Source: Rotaria sp. Silwood1 (Eukaryota > Rotifera > Eurotatoria > Philodinida > Philodinidae). Taken from it: a DNA stretch of 64,000 nucleotides. The position numbers and the translations under genes were made by a program. Location: positions 2,864,349-2,928,348 of the forward strand of contig CAJNOP010000018.1 of NCBI GenBank assembly GCA_905250075.1, given 5' to 3'. The notes under the pieces were generated by a model that saw nothing but the letters and a program-made list of their open reading frames with translations, was not told the DNA's origin and ran no database searches. Positions 24,416 to 36,513 of this stretch are shown piece after piece (position 1 is the first letter of the stretch; every line of letters begins with the position of its first letter).

Positions 24416-27023
24416 GAAAATATTTGATTAAATACTTAACCATAATTGATAAGATAAAAATTAATAGAGGCATTCGAGCTGTTATATTGTATCGTCAAGG
24501 TTTCATAATGCACAAATTGATTTGAAACACAGTTTTCAAAGTTTATCATAACTTGTGGCAAAGGATATGAAAGCTAAAAGAAATCTTAACAACGATACTT
24601 GCAGTTAGATTGCATGTAAATTATTATTTAGTATATATAATCATGTTCGTTTTTTTTAGTTTAGCGATAAATTTCATGTCAAAATGTTGATTGATCTTTG
24701 GGATGAGATTATTGTCGTGAGATATAATGCACAGAATCATTCAAGAAATGTTCACAACTATACTTTTTAGATTTTCTTCAACATAACTCTTTAGCGATGA
24801 GTAATCAAGATTGCTATGACTATTCCGATCAAAGCGCACTCGAGCGCTCGATTTAAAATAGTAGTTGCAGCTTAGAACTAATATCATAAGATGTCGACGA
24901 ATGTCCTTGACTTTCCGTGTGTGTTCACAATTGTTACAGGAATCAATCCTCTCTCCGCTCTAGACAGACAAATAATAATTTATATCAAAAGTGCACAATT
25001 ATCGATGAATTGCACATGTGAGCTTAATATTGATTATTGATTTAACAAAGAAAGGTAGATTATGCCTACTGCTTGATGCATGATATGTTTATCATAGACA
25101 TTTGGAATATATTTGTTAGAGTATGTAAAAAAAAACAACAGGCCATAAAAATTATTGTTTTAAATAATTTATAAATATTTTTCACTTTCTCATTTCAGAA
25201 GGCATGGTACTTATTTAAAAATAGCACTATCCAGTCATAGAAGCTTTACAAAAAACATCTTAAAATGCGTAAAAGTTTTCGAAATTGACGTGTTTTTACT
25301 CGTTGGCAGCGGAAAATTCACGAGTCTTATTGTGTTTAAGGGCGAAACGCATAGTAACGGGCAAAGATTAGTTAAGAAAGCATATTTTTATGCGTATTTT
25401 TCTGAACGAGTTTTACTGTGTTCAACAAAAATTCGTTATTTCTCGTTGTTTAAACAATTCAATATGTTTAACTGAATTCATCTTTTGAGAATAGTTTAAC
25501 TGCAGAATTTTTAGTTCATATATTTGGCGATCGAGTCTTGGCATAAGTGATGAAAGTTGTGTAAAATTATATTATCAAACAATGATAAAGAATAAATCTA
25601 AAATATGATACATTAGCGTTTAGTATTGGTAAAAGAAAAAAAGTAGCCTAACAATAATACAATAAAAAAATAACTACTCGTATGAATCACTTGGTAAATG
25701 ACAAAAACATCGTATTGATGAACCAGAAGCGACTAAACGCAACTACTAGTATTATCTCCCTGTTACACTACTTTTCCATTTATCAAGAAATGACTCTACA
25801 TATTCCTCATTAACAAGAAAAAGAGTTGTATGAATCGGCGTTCCAATGACAACTATCAGGAAAAGAACACTATTTCTGCGTTTAAATACATCAATTTTGA
25901 TTATGACATGTTTAAATGCATCAATTTTTATTTGCAAGGTGTTTAATCATGTCGTTTTTATCTGCCATAAACGCCACTTGAATTATCATTGGAACATGTT
26001 TTCTTTTATGCATTTGGACATATTTATTTTTTACACATCCAAACTGACTTTTCTTGCGTTTTTTACTGAAAAAAAACGCATTTTACATAAACTCCCTAGA
26101 ATGAATCTTTTTTTAAATACGTGCTCTTATTGAAAAATAACCTTTTTTTTACATACAAATTCTAATATTCACATTCTTATCATGAATAACAATGTCGTTT
26201 TACAAGGCAATATCTGCTATCATTCAGGCAAAAATTTTGAAATATGAGACTGAAAACTATACTGTTTAAATAGACTCGATATAGGTAAAAATGTTATAAG
26301 TAATATGTCTTAGAATATATTTTAACATTAAGAAAGAAAGAAAGAAAGATATAGTTGCTTAACAAAAAGAGCAAAGGCAGATGAATTAGACCAACTTTCA
26401 TCTAATCAACAAAAAAACCTTAACCGAGCTCAAAAAGCTATAGATAAATTTATAGTGGAATAACAAATCAGTTAAGTTCGTTCCTGCAGCAATTCAACAC
26501 ACGGTATCTTTTTTTTTATTCTTATCAAAATTTCTATTGATTCATAGTAAGAGTGTTATTTTATGACATATTTAATTTATTCGCATAGGTTAGATTTGAA
26601 AAGAATAAAATACATGTACTGCGCATTTTTTTTATTTCCTTCACAGTGCTCACATATATATAAATATATACTTAGATCATGCCAAAAGTAGTGTCAGAGG
26701 TAGCTTAATTCCGTAAAGAAAATTTGAGGGAACTTTCTTTCTGTATGCACTGATAGTGCACACAATGCTCTTTTTTTTGTATGATATTTTATCATGCTTC
26801 AACTAATATCATAATGATACAATTTTCGGCAAAGAAGTGTTTGTTATAATATGTAACGATAAAACTATCTGCACGCACATGTTTCACAGATATGTTGAGT
26901 TTCGTTTTAAAAAATTAAGATTATTATTAGAATAAAAACGATAAGTCATAAAAAAATTCATCTAATAGAGTATGAGTCTAAGAGTAAAGGTATTGACTAT
27001 AAATATAAGGCTGCAAGGATGGT

Positions 27024-27270
27024 ATGATGGAAAAAGGTAGAAAGGAAAAATATCGAAAGAGAAAAATGTCGAAAATAAAAATATCGAAAACAAAAATAAA
27101 ACAAATGTAGATGGAAAGAAATATTGTAAACGAGAGTATATTGAAGTACAAATTTCCCCTCCCTCATCTTCAATCTTAAATGTTCATCTTCACCTCATAT
27201 TCTTGTTTTCGACATTTTTATTTTCGATATTTTCTCCTTTCGACATTTTTCCTTTCTGTCTTTTTCCATC
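27024..27270. repeat. Foldback with AAAATATCGAAA-type arms
   Basis: An arm of about 65 bp rich in AAATATCGAAA and AAATGTCGAAA units is repeated inverted at 27203-27270, with a loop of about 110 bp. It is embedded in a longer zone of degenerate GGTATAAGG-like repeats (about 26980-27520). Confidence 0.55.
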
Positions 27271-28750
27271 CATTCGCAACGATAAGAGAACACGTGTAAG
27301 GATATAGAGTTGAGGCTATAGATATAACAGTGTAGAGGTAACGGCATAGGTATAAGGGTATATTGATGAAGTTATAAAATTAGGAGTATAAATATATGAG
27401 TATAAAAGGAAAGGCATATGTATAAAAGTATTAAGACAACAATGTCAATGTTAGGCTTTAGCAGTAAGGCTATAGTTATATGAGTACAGATGTAAAACTA
27501 TAGGGTTAAGGTTAGGATAAAAGGATAGAGTAAAGCTCTTCAGGAAAAAACTTCGTTGTACAATGATCAAATGCATCGTGAAAAATTCGTTCTCGAACAA
27601 TTTTTCTGCATTTTTAATGAAAGCAAAATGCATTCCAATGTAGATTCTTACATTTTTTTTTTCATGAGTTAAATGGCATTTTCGATTAATCGCATGCGTA
27701 AAAACTTTTTTCTTTCGATGACCTAAAGGAAAGTTGTACAATATATTCGAAATAACATTTTTTATTCAGATAAACGAAGAAAAATATAAATTTATTATAG
27801 AAATATTGAAATATAACAGAATTGCGCTGAGTTTTATTTGTCTAACCTCTGTTGACAGTGTGTTTTAATATTTCATGAGTCGCTATCTATTTATAATAAT
27901 ATAGTGCATAGAATATCTTGGCTCGAAATAATTTTAATTATTATAGCTTCATCATTCTGAAGAAAACATTTCAAGTGAGCAAACAGTGATTTGAATGATG
28001 TAACCTTAATAAATACTTCGAAATGTATCTTGTATTCTTTCTTCTCAGCTCTTATGAGTTTCATGTTTTTTTTCTAGTACTATTTCAGTTAGCTCACTCT
28101 TTCATTTTCCTGACTCATTCAATCCATGATATATTCGTTAAATAATAGTCTCACATATATTTTTTGTTCTAAACTAATTGGATTTTTTCTTCGTACAGGC
28201 TATTAAGAGTTGATAGATCAGTACTCTCATGCGAGCGACTCGATAAAGATCGATATATAAATTCTAGTGTTTTCATTGAAATATTTTATTCTGACATAAG
28301 TGAGATAGATAGATATAAAGCGATCGAATATTATTGATCATATCAGTCTTTCATTTTTCTATTTAGTGTTTTGTTTTTCTGTTTAGGTTAGCAGACATAA
28401 GGAAGAAATTCAGATTATTAGTTAGATATTATTAATAAACTTTGATTAGATATTGGATGTTTGAAAAACTTCTAACCCATTTCAATTTTTTATATTGTTC
28501 TAGTATTTAAAATTGGACAGAGGTTGAGAATACATACTTAGAAAGTGAGATGTATATTGTTATCCAAAATCTATTAAACTTCACTGCTACCATCAGTAAG
28601 AAAGTGCTTTATTAAGATTTATCTGAAGATAATTCCAATAGGTCGTTTTTTTTATTCTTGTACATTATATTTTTTTTATCTTTCCGATAATTAGATGAAA
28701 CTCTTCTAGTTAGAATAGCGTTTATCATACAGTTTCACTTGTTACTGAAC

Positions 28751-28970
28751 GTTTGATTTCTGAACTAAGTAAATTACTAGAGAAAATAGTCCTATCCATA
28801 CAGTTAGTTTGTATGAAAAATAGTTCAGTTGAGTTCTTAGGTGTTACAATTGTTCTATCATTTTGTAAGAACACTGTAATATCTAACAGCTCATCTAAAC
28901 TATTTTTCATTCAAACTAAGTCTATGGATAGGGTTATTCTCTAAGAATTTACTTAGTTCAGAATTTAAAC
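28751..28970. mobile_element. Palindromic foldback element, about 220 bp
   Basis: Arms of about 95 bp beginning TTCTGAACTAAGTAAATT face each other across a short loop. Both strands can be read as short similar peptides, which is a by-product of the palindrome. No target duplication was identified. Confidence 0.6.
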
Positions 28971-29642
28971 ACGTCAAGCCTCTTGAATGAAATCATAAAA
29001 ATGTACGCTTTCGCGATTTACTTTTCGTTAGAATTTTGATGCATTTATTTTCATTGTTTGTCTGACTCATTACATATCTAAAGAAAGTGAGTTGTAAACA
29101 GATCTCATACTACTCAAGAAATAATATTTCATGGCAATCCCCTCGAATTATTATCATGCTGTGATCTGCATGTAGAGTCCCACTAGAATACGTAGCATAT
29201 CGTCCTAAGGATTCCGACTCTTGCCGATATTTAATTCGGATAATGGCTTCTTACTAAACTCCTAGACGAATAGCTTTTGAAAAGAAATTTATTTTTGAAC
29301 TTCGTCTTGCAACTCTATTCGTCCAGGAGTTTACTATGAAGTTTTAACAGAATACATAGATTTGAAAATTATGCAAGATATCTCGAAAGCAAAATAATTG
29401 TATTAGAGTAAGTTTTGGATGACAGAGTCTCAATTTAATGTTTTTGTCGGAAATACGATTGAAAATGTTCATTTTTATTCAAAACTAAGATTATATATAA
29501 ACCATCGTTCGATACAATCCAAATTTAAAAATTATGACAAATATATTCCAATAAATAAACATTAACCATTTTTATTAGTCGATCAAATATTATCCAAAAT
29601 ATACTTGTATTTTAGTCTATCAATATTTAGCTTGACTGTAAG

Positions 29643-31161
29643 TAGAGGTGTTAGCCGATCATTTGATCGGCGGCGGCAGCGGCGGCGGAAAATTTTTAAG
29701 GCATCAGGGGCGGCGGCGAGGAGCTCTCGCCGAGGAGGTCATTTTCGGCGGCGGCGGCGACGACAAAATTTTTCCTGTGTGATTTCACAAGGTCTTTCGT
29801 AGATTCCTACCGTTAAGACAAACATTAGGCGTTCTGTTCTCATAGAATTATGACGCTGTTTTCTTCTTAGCACGCTCATGTCTTTTTTGATGGAAAAATT
29901 TTTCCACTAGATGTAACTTTATTTTCATTAATTCAAAAAATTCACATTGTCCCATCATAAAATAACTTCAAACCACACAACAAGAACTCATGATATGAGC
30001 CAAAATGACAATAATGTGACTATCCATCTAAAATAAAAATTAAATTCAAACATGATAGCTTATGGCTGGCACTTTATCTTTACTTTACGAAATAAAGTAA
30101 AGTATTAGAACTTTACTTTACCCGATCAAGTAAAGTTAAATACTTTACTTTACCCGTTAAAATAAAGTTAAATACGTTACCCAAAAAGTAAAGTAAAGTG
30201 AAAAAAATGAAGTTGTATGTTTTAAATTTTTTGGCAATTTCTTAGTTCAGAATCGTGTAGAAATAATCTTAGAACGTATCAAAGTTTTTTCAATATCGTT
30301 TCGTCTTAAAATTAGTGTGAAAAAAAAATAAGTAAAGCCGAAAAATATCGATTGTTTATGGATACATAAAAAATATTGTTTGGTTAACTTTATCTCACTT
30401 TATTTTCCACATTCGAACTATAGTATTTTACTTTACTCTACTTTACTTTACTTTTTCAAAGTAAAATAAAGATAATGTGCCATCCCTATGCTAGCTCGAA
30501 TTAGATCATAAGTGAAACTAACATTGAAATTAGAATTTGAATCCAAATTCAAATCGATACTTTTCTGTGAGTGGAGAAAAAGAGCAAGATTTGTTTTCAT
30601 TGATTATTTGAATTCAAATTGAAACTAAATATTTTTCTTTTTTCTAAACTGGTAGGAGAGTGTCGATTGGAATTCGAATTCCAATCGCAATGTTAGTTAC
30701 ATCTATATTCGAACTCAAACTAGACAGTTAGTCGAAACTGCATACTGAATAAGTCAAAAATCGCGAAACGAAGAAAATAATAGCGATGAGTCTATTGTGC
30801 ATGAAGGAATAATGCAAATGAAAACCTAATAAATATGGTAGCGTCAGAAAATCACAAGGAGACATATTTTCTTATCAGCTCGGTTTTCAGACCATATGTC
30901 ATCCAAGAAAAAATACACTAATTCCTATTTTTTAAAAGTTCTGTTGGTTTCAGTAATCTCTAATTGTCACATAGATCAAACTTGAGATATTACTGATTAT
31001 TATCAACAAGTGATAATCTAGAAAAGAGGAAGCTTGAACTGTGACCCTTCACTCGAACGGCGACGGCGGCGGAAAAGTTCTCGCCGAGACGTTCTATTCG
31101 GCGGCGGCGGATGAAAATTTTACCGGCGGCGGCGGCGAAAAATCGGCGGCTAACACCTCTA
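29643..31161. mobile_element. Non-autonomous hAT element A with GC-rich (CGG)n ends
   Basis: Terminal inverted repeats TAGAGGTGTTAGCCG at both ends are flanked by a perfect 8-bp duplication, ACTGTAAG, at 29635-29642 and 31162-31169. The 8-bp duplication and TA-GG-type termini mark the hAT superfamily. About 120 bp at each end are runs of CGGCGG, a striking GC island in a very AT-rich window. There is no transposase frame. A second hAT element (30061-30488) is nested inside. Short Arg/Ala-rich open frames over the CGG runs are not genes. Confidence 0.9.
30061..30488. mobile_element. Non-autonomous hAT element B (TTTACTTTAC-rich), nested in A
   Basis: The left end TATGGCTGGCACTTTATC and the reverse complement of the right end TAGGGATGGCACATTATC are imperfect inverted repeats. 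Flanks TGATAGCT (30053-30060) and TGCTAGCT (30489-30496) match at 7 of 8 bases, an hAT-type duplication. The interior is mostly repeats of AAGTAAAGT in both orientations. No coding potential. Confidence 0.85.
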
Positions 31162-31169
31162 ACTGTAAG

Positions 31170-33125
31170 TATAAAACAGATACAGCCACAGAAAATTAGC
31201 GGGTTAAAAAGAATAATATCATAAGGTGTATATATATGAATTCTTGATACGCTTTGCAGCAAGTTTTGTGATAAAACACTAATTAAGCTTTTATTTCTGT
31301 TGATGTTACTGCTCATATTAATATTATCAAAACGAAATTAAAAATTGGTCGAACAGAACTTTATCTATTTTGAAAAAAAAATAGCTGCACATATTAAATA
31401 AGCTATCCTTTATCCATTAATTTGTAGAGATTTTCATGCTGCATCTTGTAGTATATTTTGTTTTTTAATAAAACGTATTAAATGGTTGAAAATTGAAACG
31501 CAAAAGACGGTCATTTAATCTGTCTTACCTGTCATATACATATAGAACTATTGCTGTTATTTATTCTTCGATTATTTATGTGAACGCTGCATGCACAAAA
31601 AGAACAATATATATATAGATTCTAAAAACCATTTCTGCAATGCTGAACGATAGTATTATCGAAAGTATCTTTATTTAAATAATTTCTGAACAATATTTAT
31701 ATGAATTTTTCAATTTTCTTTATTGTATTTCGTTGATTTCATACATTAGAATGAAATTTATGGAACATCTTATCAAGGATTTACCCTTGGTGTGCCTTTT
31801 CGACTCTAATAGAGTTCATGAGAGAACGAAACTCGTATAGAGTGTCATACATGTTAAACTGCAAAGATGAATTCAACTCACGTTTTAAATTTCAGCTTAC
31901 AACTCAAGTTTCAACACATGTGAAGACAGATGCGTGTGTTTGAAAGATGAAACGTGAAACTTGAGTTGAATCCATCTTTCAAGTTGGATGTGTATGACAC
32001 CCCAAACACTCTATATGAATCTCGTTTTGATACAAACTCTATTACAGTTCTAAAGGAGTATTTAGAAAACGCTTTTGAACGATTCGTATTCATGTGTAGA
32101 AACTTTTAAAAAATGTTTTGCAGTATAGTATTCCTGTGATGATAGTGGTAATGTTCCAAAAAGTGTCTCTCAAATATTTGCTTTAAGTAAATGTGAAGTT
32201 CATTATATAAATGTTGAAAACTTCGTGGAACTAAATTCTCAATTCGATTCATAGATAAAAAGTATTTTTTTTGTATGAATTTAATGCAACGACTTCATCA
32301 AAGGAAGATCAGTTTACAAAAAAAAAAAAAAAGAAAAAGAGAAGTTTCAAACGAGATTTTATGTATACATTTAGATCTACATCATAGCTCACAGTTACTT
32401 TACGTATTGCAAAACTGGTTAATTTAGTCGGAAATTCCCCATTGTTTAAAAGTAATTGTTTCTTTTATTTATAATCAATTATGTATAGGTATTTATTAAT
32501 TTCCTATAAGAAAACATTTCGAAGAACTGCTATCTCCTCTGTCAGCTCATTTACTTTTACATTTCTATAAAACTTGTCTATCTTTTACTATCGAGAAATC
32601 TGTCTATTTATTTTTTTTAATTTTTTCTCATAGTGACATGGAAGATGACAATACGTACGTAGATTTATTCGTTCACTGTTACGATCATGTCATTCCGTTC
32701 TAGTGTTAGAAAAAAAAGAAAAATGGGCATAGTTACAAGTAGTAAAAGATAAAAAAATTTTATACCAATATAAAAGTAAATGAACTGACGAAAGAGATAA
32801 CAAATTCTTCAAAAATATTTGCTTATACTACATTCATAAATAGGTATTAAATAACCATTTATTTTTACCAACATATAATTTATTAATAGATAGATAAATA
32901 AGTCTTTGTAAACAATTTAGGATGGTTTTCTTTAACATTATTAAAAAACTTCTTATTATATGTTTAAAAAAAACAATTTTCACTTTTTGCATAACTTAAA
33001 ATAACTGTTCGTCCTCATACTTATCATTCTATTAGTCGGTTAATATTTTCTCTAAAAGTAAGAACTATCAAAGAATAAAATATTGCTGAGTAAAAAAATA
33101 ATTTTCTTCTCAACTGTCAGCCGTC
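31170..33125. other. Intergenic stretch upstream of the GT15 gene
   Basis: AT-rich sequence after hAT element A. Apart from the foldback at 31802-32050 I see no gene or element in it. Confidence 0.45.
31802..32050. repeat. Imperfect inverted repeat, about 250 bp
   Basis: The left arm (CTCTAATAGAGTT...GTATAGAGTGTCATAC) is mirrored by the right arm (GTATGACACC...ACTCTATATG...AACTCTATTACAG). The centre also pairs (CTCAAGTTTCAAC with CTTGAGTTGAATC). It is a decayed foldback; no flanking duplication seen. Confidence 0.5.
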
Positions 33126-34980
33126 ATGAAAAAGAAAAAGAAGCGTAAGTCACTCTATGGGAAATACTCGAGTAGGTAAAATTTTTTTTGAAAAAGGAAA
33201 ACGAGTTTAAAGAATTTCTTATGAGCATTGCATTAATTTTTTTTTTTATTTTGAATCATAGAAAATAAAAACAATAATTTATGTTGTAGATCTTCATTTC
33301 AATATTTCATTCATGCAGATATCAGAAATATCTCGTCTTCGAAATGAAAAGCAAACTATTGAGATCATTAGAAGAAGACTAAATCAAATAAAAACTGATA
33401 TTATCTCAAAATGTAGACAGTAAGTTATTCCTTTAAAATGAAATATACTATTTTAGAAATCTTATTTTTATAGAAATATACCAGCGTTGAATAAACAAAT
33501 GTTTTTATTATCAATTTTATTAATATCACTTATCATGCTTTTATTTTTCAATTCATTTGGTAATTCTTTAAAAACACCAGTATTTATTGATGTTCATAAA
33601 CAAGATATAATAAAAATAAATTGGAAATCAAGTTCAATTCCAAATATTGAAGAAAAATACATATTTTCTAAAAATGAATATTTAAATCAAACTCGAAAAG
33701 TAGATTTATTCTTATACTTTTTTTTTGTTGTATTCTGCTTTTATCATTCTAGTCTTCTGAAAATGTTATTGCTTTCTTAGTAGCAAGTTTTACTGGTGAT
33801 GTTCGTTTAGCTTATAATCCATATCCAAGACTCCGCGATAAAATTAGTCAAATTGAGGAACGTCTGGGTGATAATAGTTCAACAGATTTAATTATTTTTC
33901 ATACAGGTTATCCTTTTCAAGGAGATCTGTTATCAATAATTCAAGCTACTCGACGTCAAGTAGAGTTTGTTAATGTTGATCATATATTTTATAGATTCTC
34001 ACCAGGTTTTGATCCTCATATAAGAGATCCAAGTTGGTCACAGAAAGGTAAATGGAACTATCACCATATGTGTTATTTTTGGTTTAAGCAAGTATTTGAA
34101 TTAAAAATAATTCAACGATATCGATATATGATGCGGCTCGATGATGATTCACAAATTTTAGGTAATTTCAAAGTTTTTCGTAACATAAAGTCGATGTTTA
34201 AACAATAGAAATAATTTCATTATTAAATTTCTGAGACTCAATTATATTGACCATAACATTTGTATGAGCGAAATAAAAATATAAAGCATCTACAACGAAA
34301 AATAACATTGAGAACGTGAGAAATTCTTGAACAGAGTACTCATCAAACATATGACTTATTTCTATTGAAATCGAAAGAAAATTCAAGGAATATAATTTTT
34401 ACAATAAATCGACTAAAATCAGATGTTACAAAATAAATCAAAACGATATATCATTGCTCTACGTCTAATACTTGAATGGGAGAATCTTTCAACTCTTATG
34501 ACAATGACGAACACATTTTTTTTTTCTGAAAAAAAATTTTAATAAATAAATCTTTGTTTTTTAGGTAAATGGCCTAATGTATTCGAAATAATGGTCAAAC
34601 ATCAAGCTCTGTATATGGCCAATCAGAGAGAAGTAGACTTTGAATATGTACTTCCAGGTATAACACTCGTAAGAAATGTCACCACTGCCTTTATTAGTAA
34701 AAATAAAATAACTCTTCAAAATCCTGCTATGTTCGCTGATATCTTTAATCGTACAATGGAAATACCTAATTATTGGAATAATTTTGAAATCGTTGATTTA
34801 TCATTTATGCGACGAAAAGAAGTTGTTGATTTTATACAATGTATTGATGAATCTAGAGGTGTGTTTCTTTATCGATGGGGTGATGCTCCTCTTCGATATA
34901 TAACTTTAGCTCTTTTTGTTAATGCAACTCAAATATTGCATCGACAACAACTAGGACTTGCTTATTGTCATCCATGTTAA
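33126..34980 (+). CDS. GT15 (KRE2/MNT1-type) alpha-1,2-mannosyltransferase-like protein
   Basis: A type II Golgi-membrane glycosyltransferase. Exons: 33290-33419, 33474-33699, 33753-34161 and 34565-34980, all in phase. Start is either the ATG at 33313 (385 aa) or a tiny first exon at 33126-33144 with six codons ending at GTAAGT (399 aa). A membrane anchor (MFLLSILLISLIMLLFFNSF) precedes the catalytic domain. GT15 landmarks: LIIFHTGYPFQGD, then W-NYHHMCYFW, then YRYMMRLDDDSQI (metal/sugar-binding block), and the C-terminal YRWGDAPLRYITLALF...AYCHPC. In fungi this family adds alpha-1,2-mannose to protein O- and N-glycans from GDP-mannose. GT15 is characteristic of fungi, so presence in an animal suggests horizontal gain. 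Introns show it is domesticated. Confidence 0.85.
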
Positions 34981-35257
34981 TGAATGGTCATTAATTTTTT
35001 TTAAATATATGTAACGAAATAGGGAATTATGAAAAGTAGATTCAAAACAAAGATGAATAGTTTTAAAATTTTATTAAATATTTAGCCATTTGATCTATAA
35101 AACTTGTTTACAATATTTTATAGTATTAATAGGTAAGAATGCGATTTTGTACAAAGAGTTATTGAATTGAAATGAAATAGATTATGACTGCTGTCTTGAA
35201 CAATCATTGAATCAGTATCCATATTAATCTAACATTAAACACGGACGAAAGATAATA

Positions 35258-35297
35258 CAGTCCTGGCCAAAAGTCCCTCACCCCCCCCCCCCCCCCC
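35258..35297 (+). mobile_element. Isolated Tc1/mariner-like terminus followed by a 17-C tract
   Basis: After TA at 35256-35257 comes CAGTCCTGGCCAAAAGTC, very like Tc1-type terminal repeats (CAGT-CTGGCCAAAA). It runs directly into 17 consecutive C at 35281-35297. I found no matching inverted end downstream, so this is a solo or truncated terminus. Confidence 0.5.
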
Positions 35298-35600
35298 TCT
35301 ATCAATATTTCAAGCTTTTGGCTTGAGATTTTGTCTATATGTGAGTGCTGACAAACGCTGATCATAGACACCAACTCGAGATCAATCCAATGTAACAGAA
35401 CAGAGTTATACATTAAACACTATCGTTATCTTACATTAGTTACATCTCAGTCATACAACCACTTTGAAAGTTGAAGAACTTCCCATTCAAAAGCTTGAGA
35501 CTTCAGCTTTCTCCAATAAAATTTTCATCAGAAAATCTTTCAGGTTTCTGAGATATCAGCCTGTTAATGAGTATCGACCGAATCACAGTTATAATGATTT

Positions 35601-36503
35601 TCACTTCGTCATACTGAAAAATCACCTTTACATTGACCGATTCATTTGAAAATTTATTTTCAACATACTCATAGATTCAGAAATGTTCCCTAAAAGTTTC
35701 AGTTTTATAGCTTGTACTAAACTCGAAATAGGACGATATAATATTCTCGTCACCGTATGTTTCGCCAAACGCTTATATCTCAATGAATCCAGTTGTTCTT
35801 TCTACCTAGTATTGTAGACATTAGAAGCTATATGTATCACTAGAAAAATCTTCTATAAGTCATTTAGATATAGAATAATATCATTTTTTTTCTGTATCCG
35901 ATAAATGGAACAGATCACAACATAAAAGAAAAGGAAAATATTTTCAGTTACGATTTTTCATCATCTTGATTAAATGTCAGAGGTTTAGTTTTAGAATCAA
36001 CGTTTATGAGTATCAAAAACGTTAATAATATCAATTCGACTTCTCTGAATCACTATAAGAGTGAATACTGAAAGATCTATCAATACTCTATATGTATATA
36101 TCAGAAAATTTCTTCTATTAACCGGATGATTCGGTATTATTTGAATATTAGTGAAATTAGATATATACGAAGGACAATATTTACAAACAGAAAGTGTAAG
36201 ATTTGATATAGGAAAAAAATTGATATTATTCTACATCTAAATGATTTATAGGAGATTTTTCTAGTGATACATATAGCTTCTAATGTCTACAAAACTAGGT
36301 AGAAAGAACAACTGGATTCATTGAGATATAAGCGTTTGGCGAAACATACGGTGACGAGAATATTATATCGTCCTATTTCGAGTTTAGTACAAGCTATAAA
36401 ACTGAAACTTTTAGGGAACATTTCTGAATCTATGAGTATGTTGAAAATAAATTTTCAAGTGAATCGGTCAATGTAAAGGTGATTTTTCAGTATGACGAAG
36501 TGA
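35601..36503. mobile_element. Long foldback element with two arms of about 300 bp
   Basis: The arm 35601-35898 begins CACTTCGTCATACTG and is repeated inverted at about 36206-36503, nearly base for base (a mismatch every few dozen bases). A loop of about 300 bp separates them. Homology stops sharply at the outer ends. No flanking duplication is visible, and hAT element C sits 10 bp beyond the right end. Confidence 0.85.
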
Positions 36504-36513
36504 GGGTGTGGGT

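Larger units (their letters stand above)
23880..29634. other. 5.7 kb gene-free stretch with foldbacks and degenerate repeats
   Basis: No supported gene. It contains a small inverted repeat at 24253-24415, a foldback at 27024-27270, loose GTATAAGG-type repeats at about 26980-27520, and a 220-bp palindrome at 28751-28970. Everything else is AT-rich DNA with chance open frames. Confidence 0.5.

Noticed and set aside
29605..29802. Arg-rich open frame over the CGG repeats
   Set aside because: It is a translation of the hAT element A terminus; the mirrored Ala/Arg frame at 30990-31316 has the same cause.
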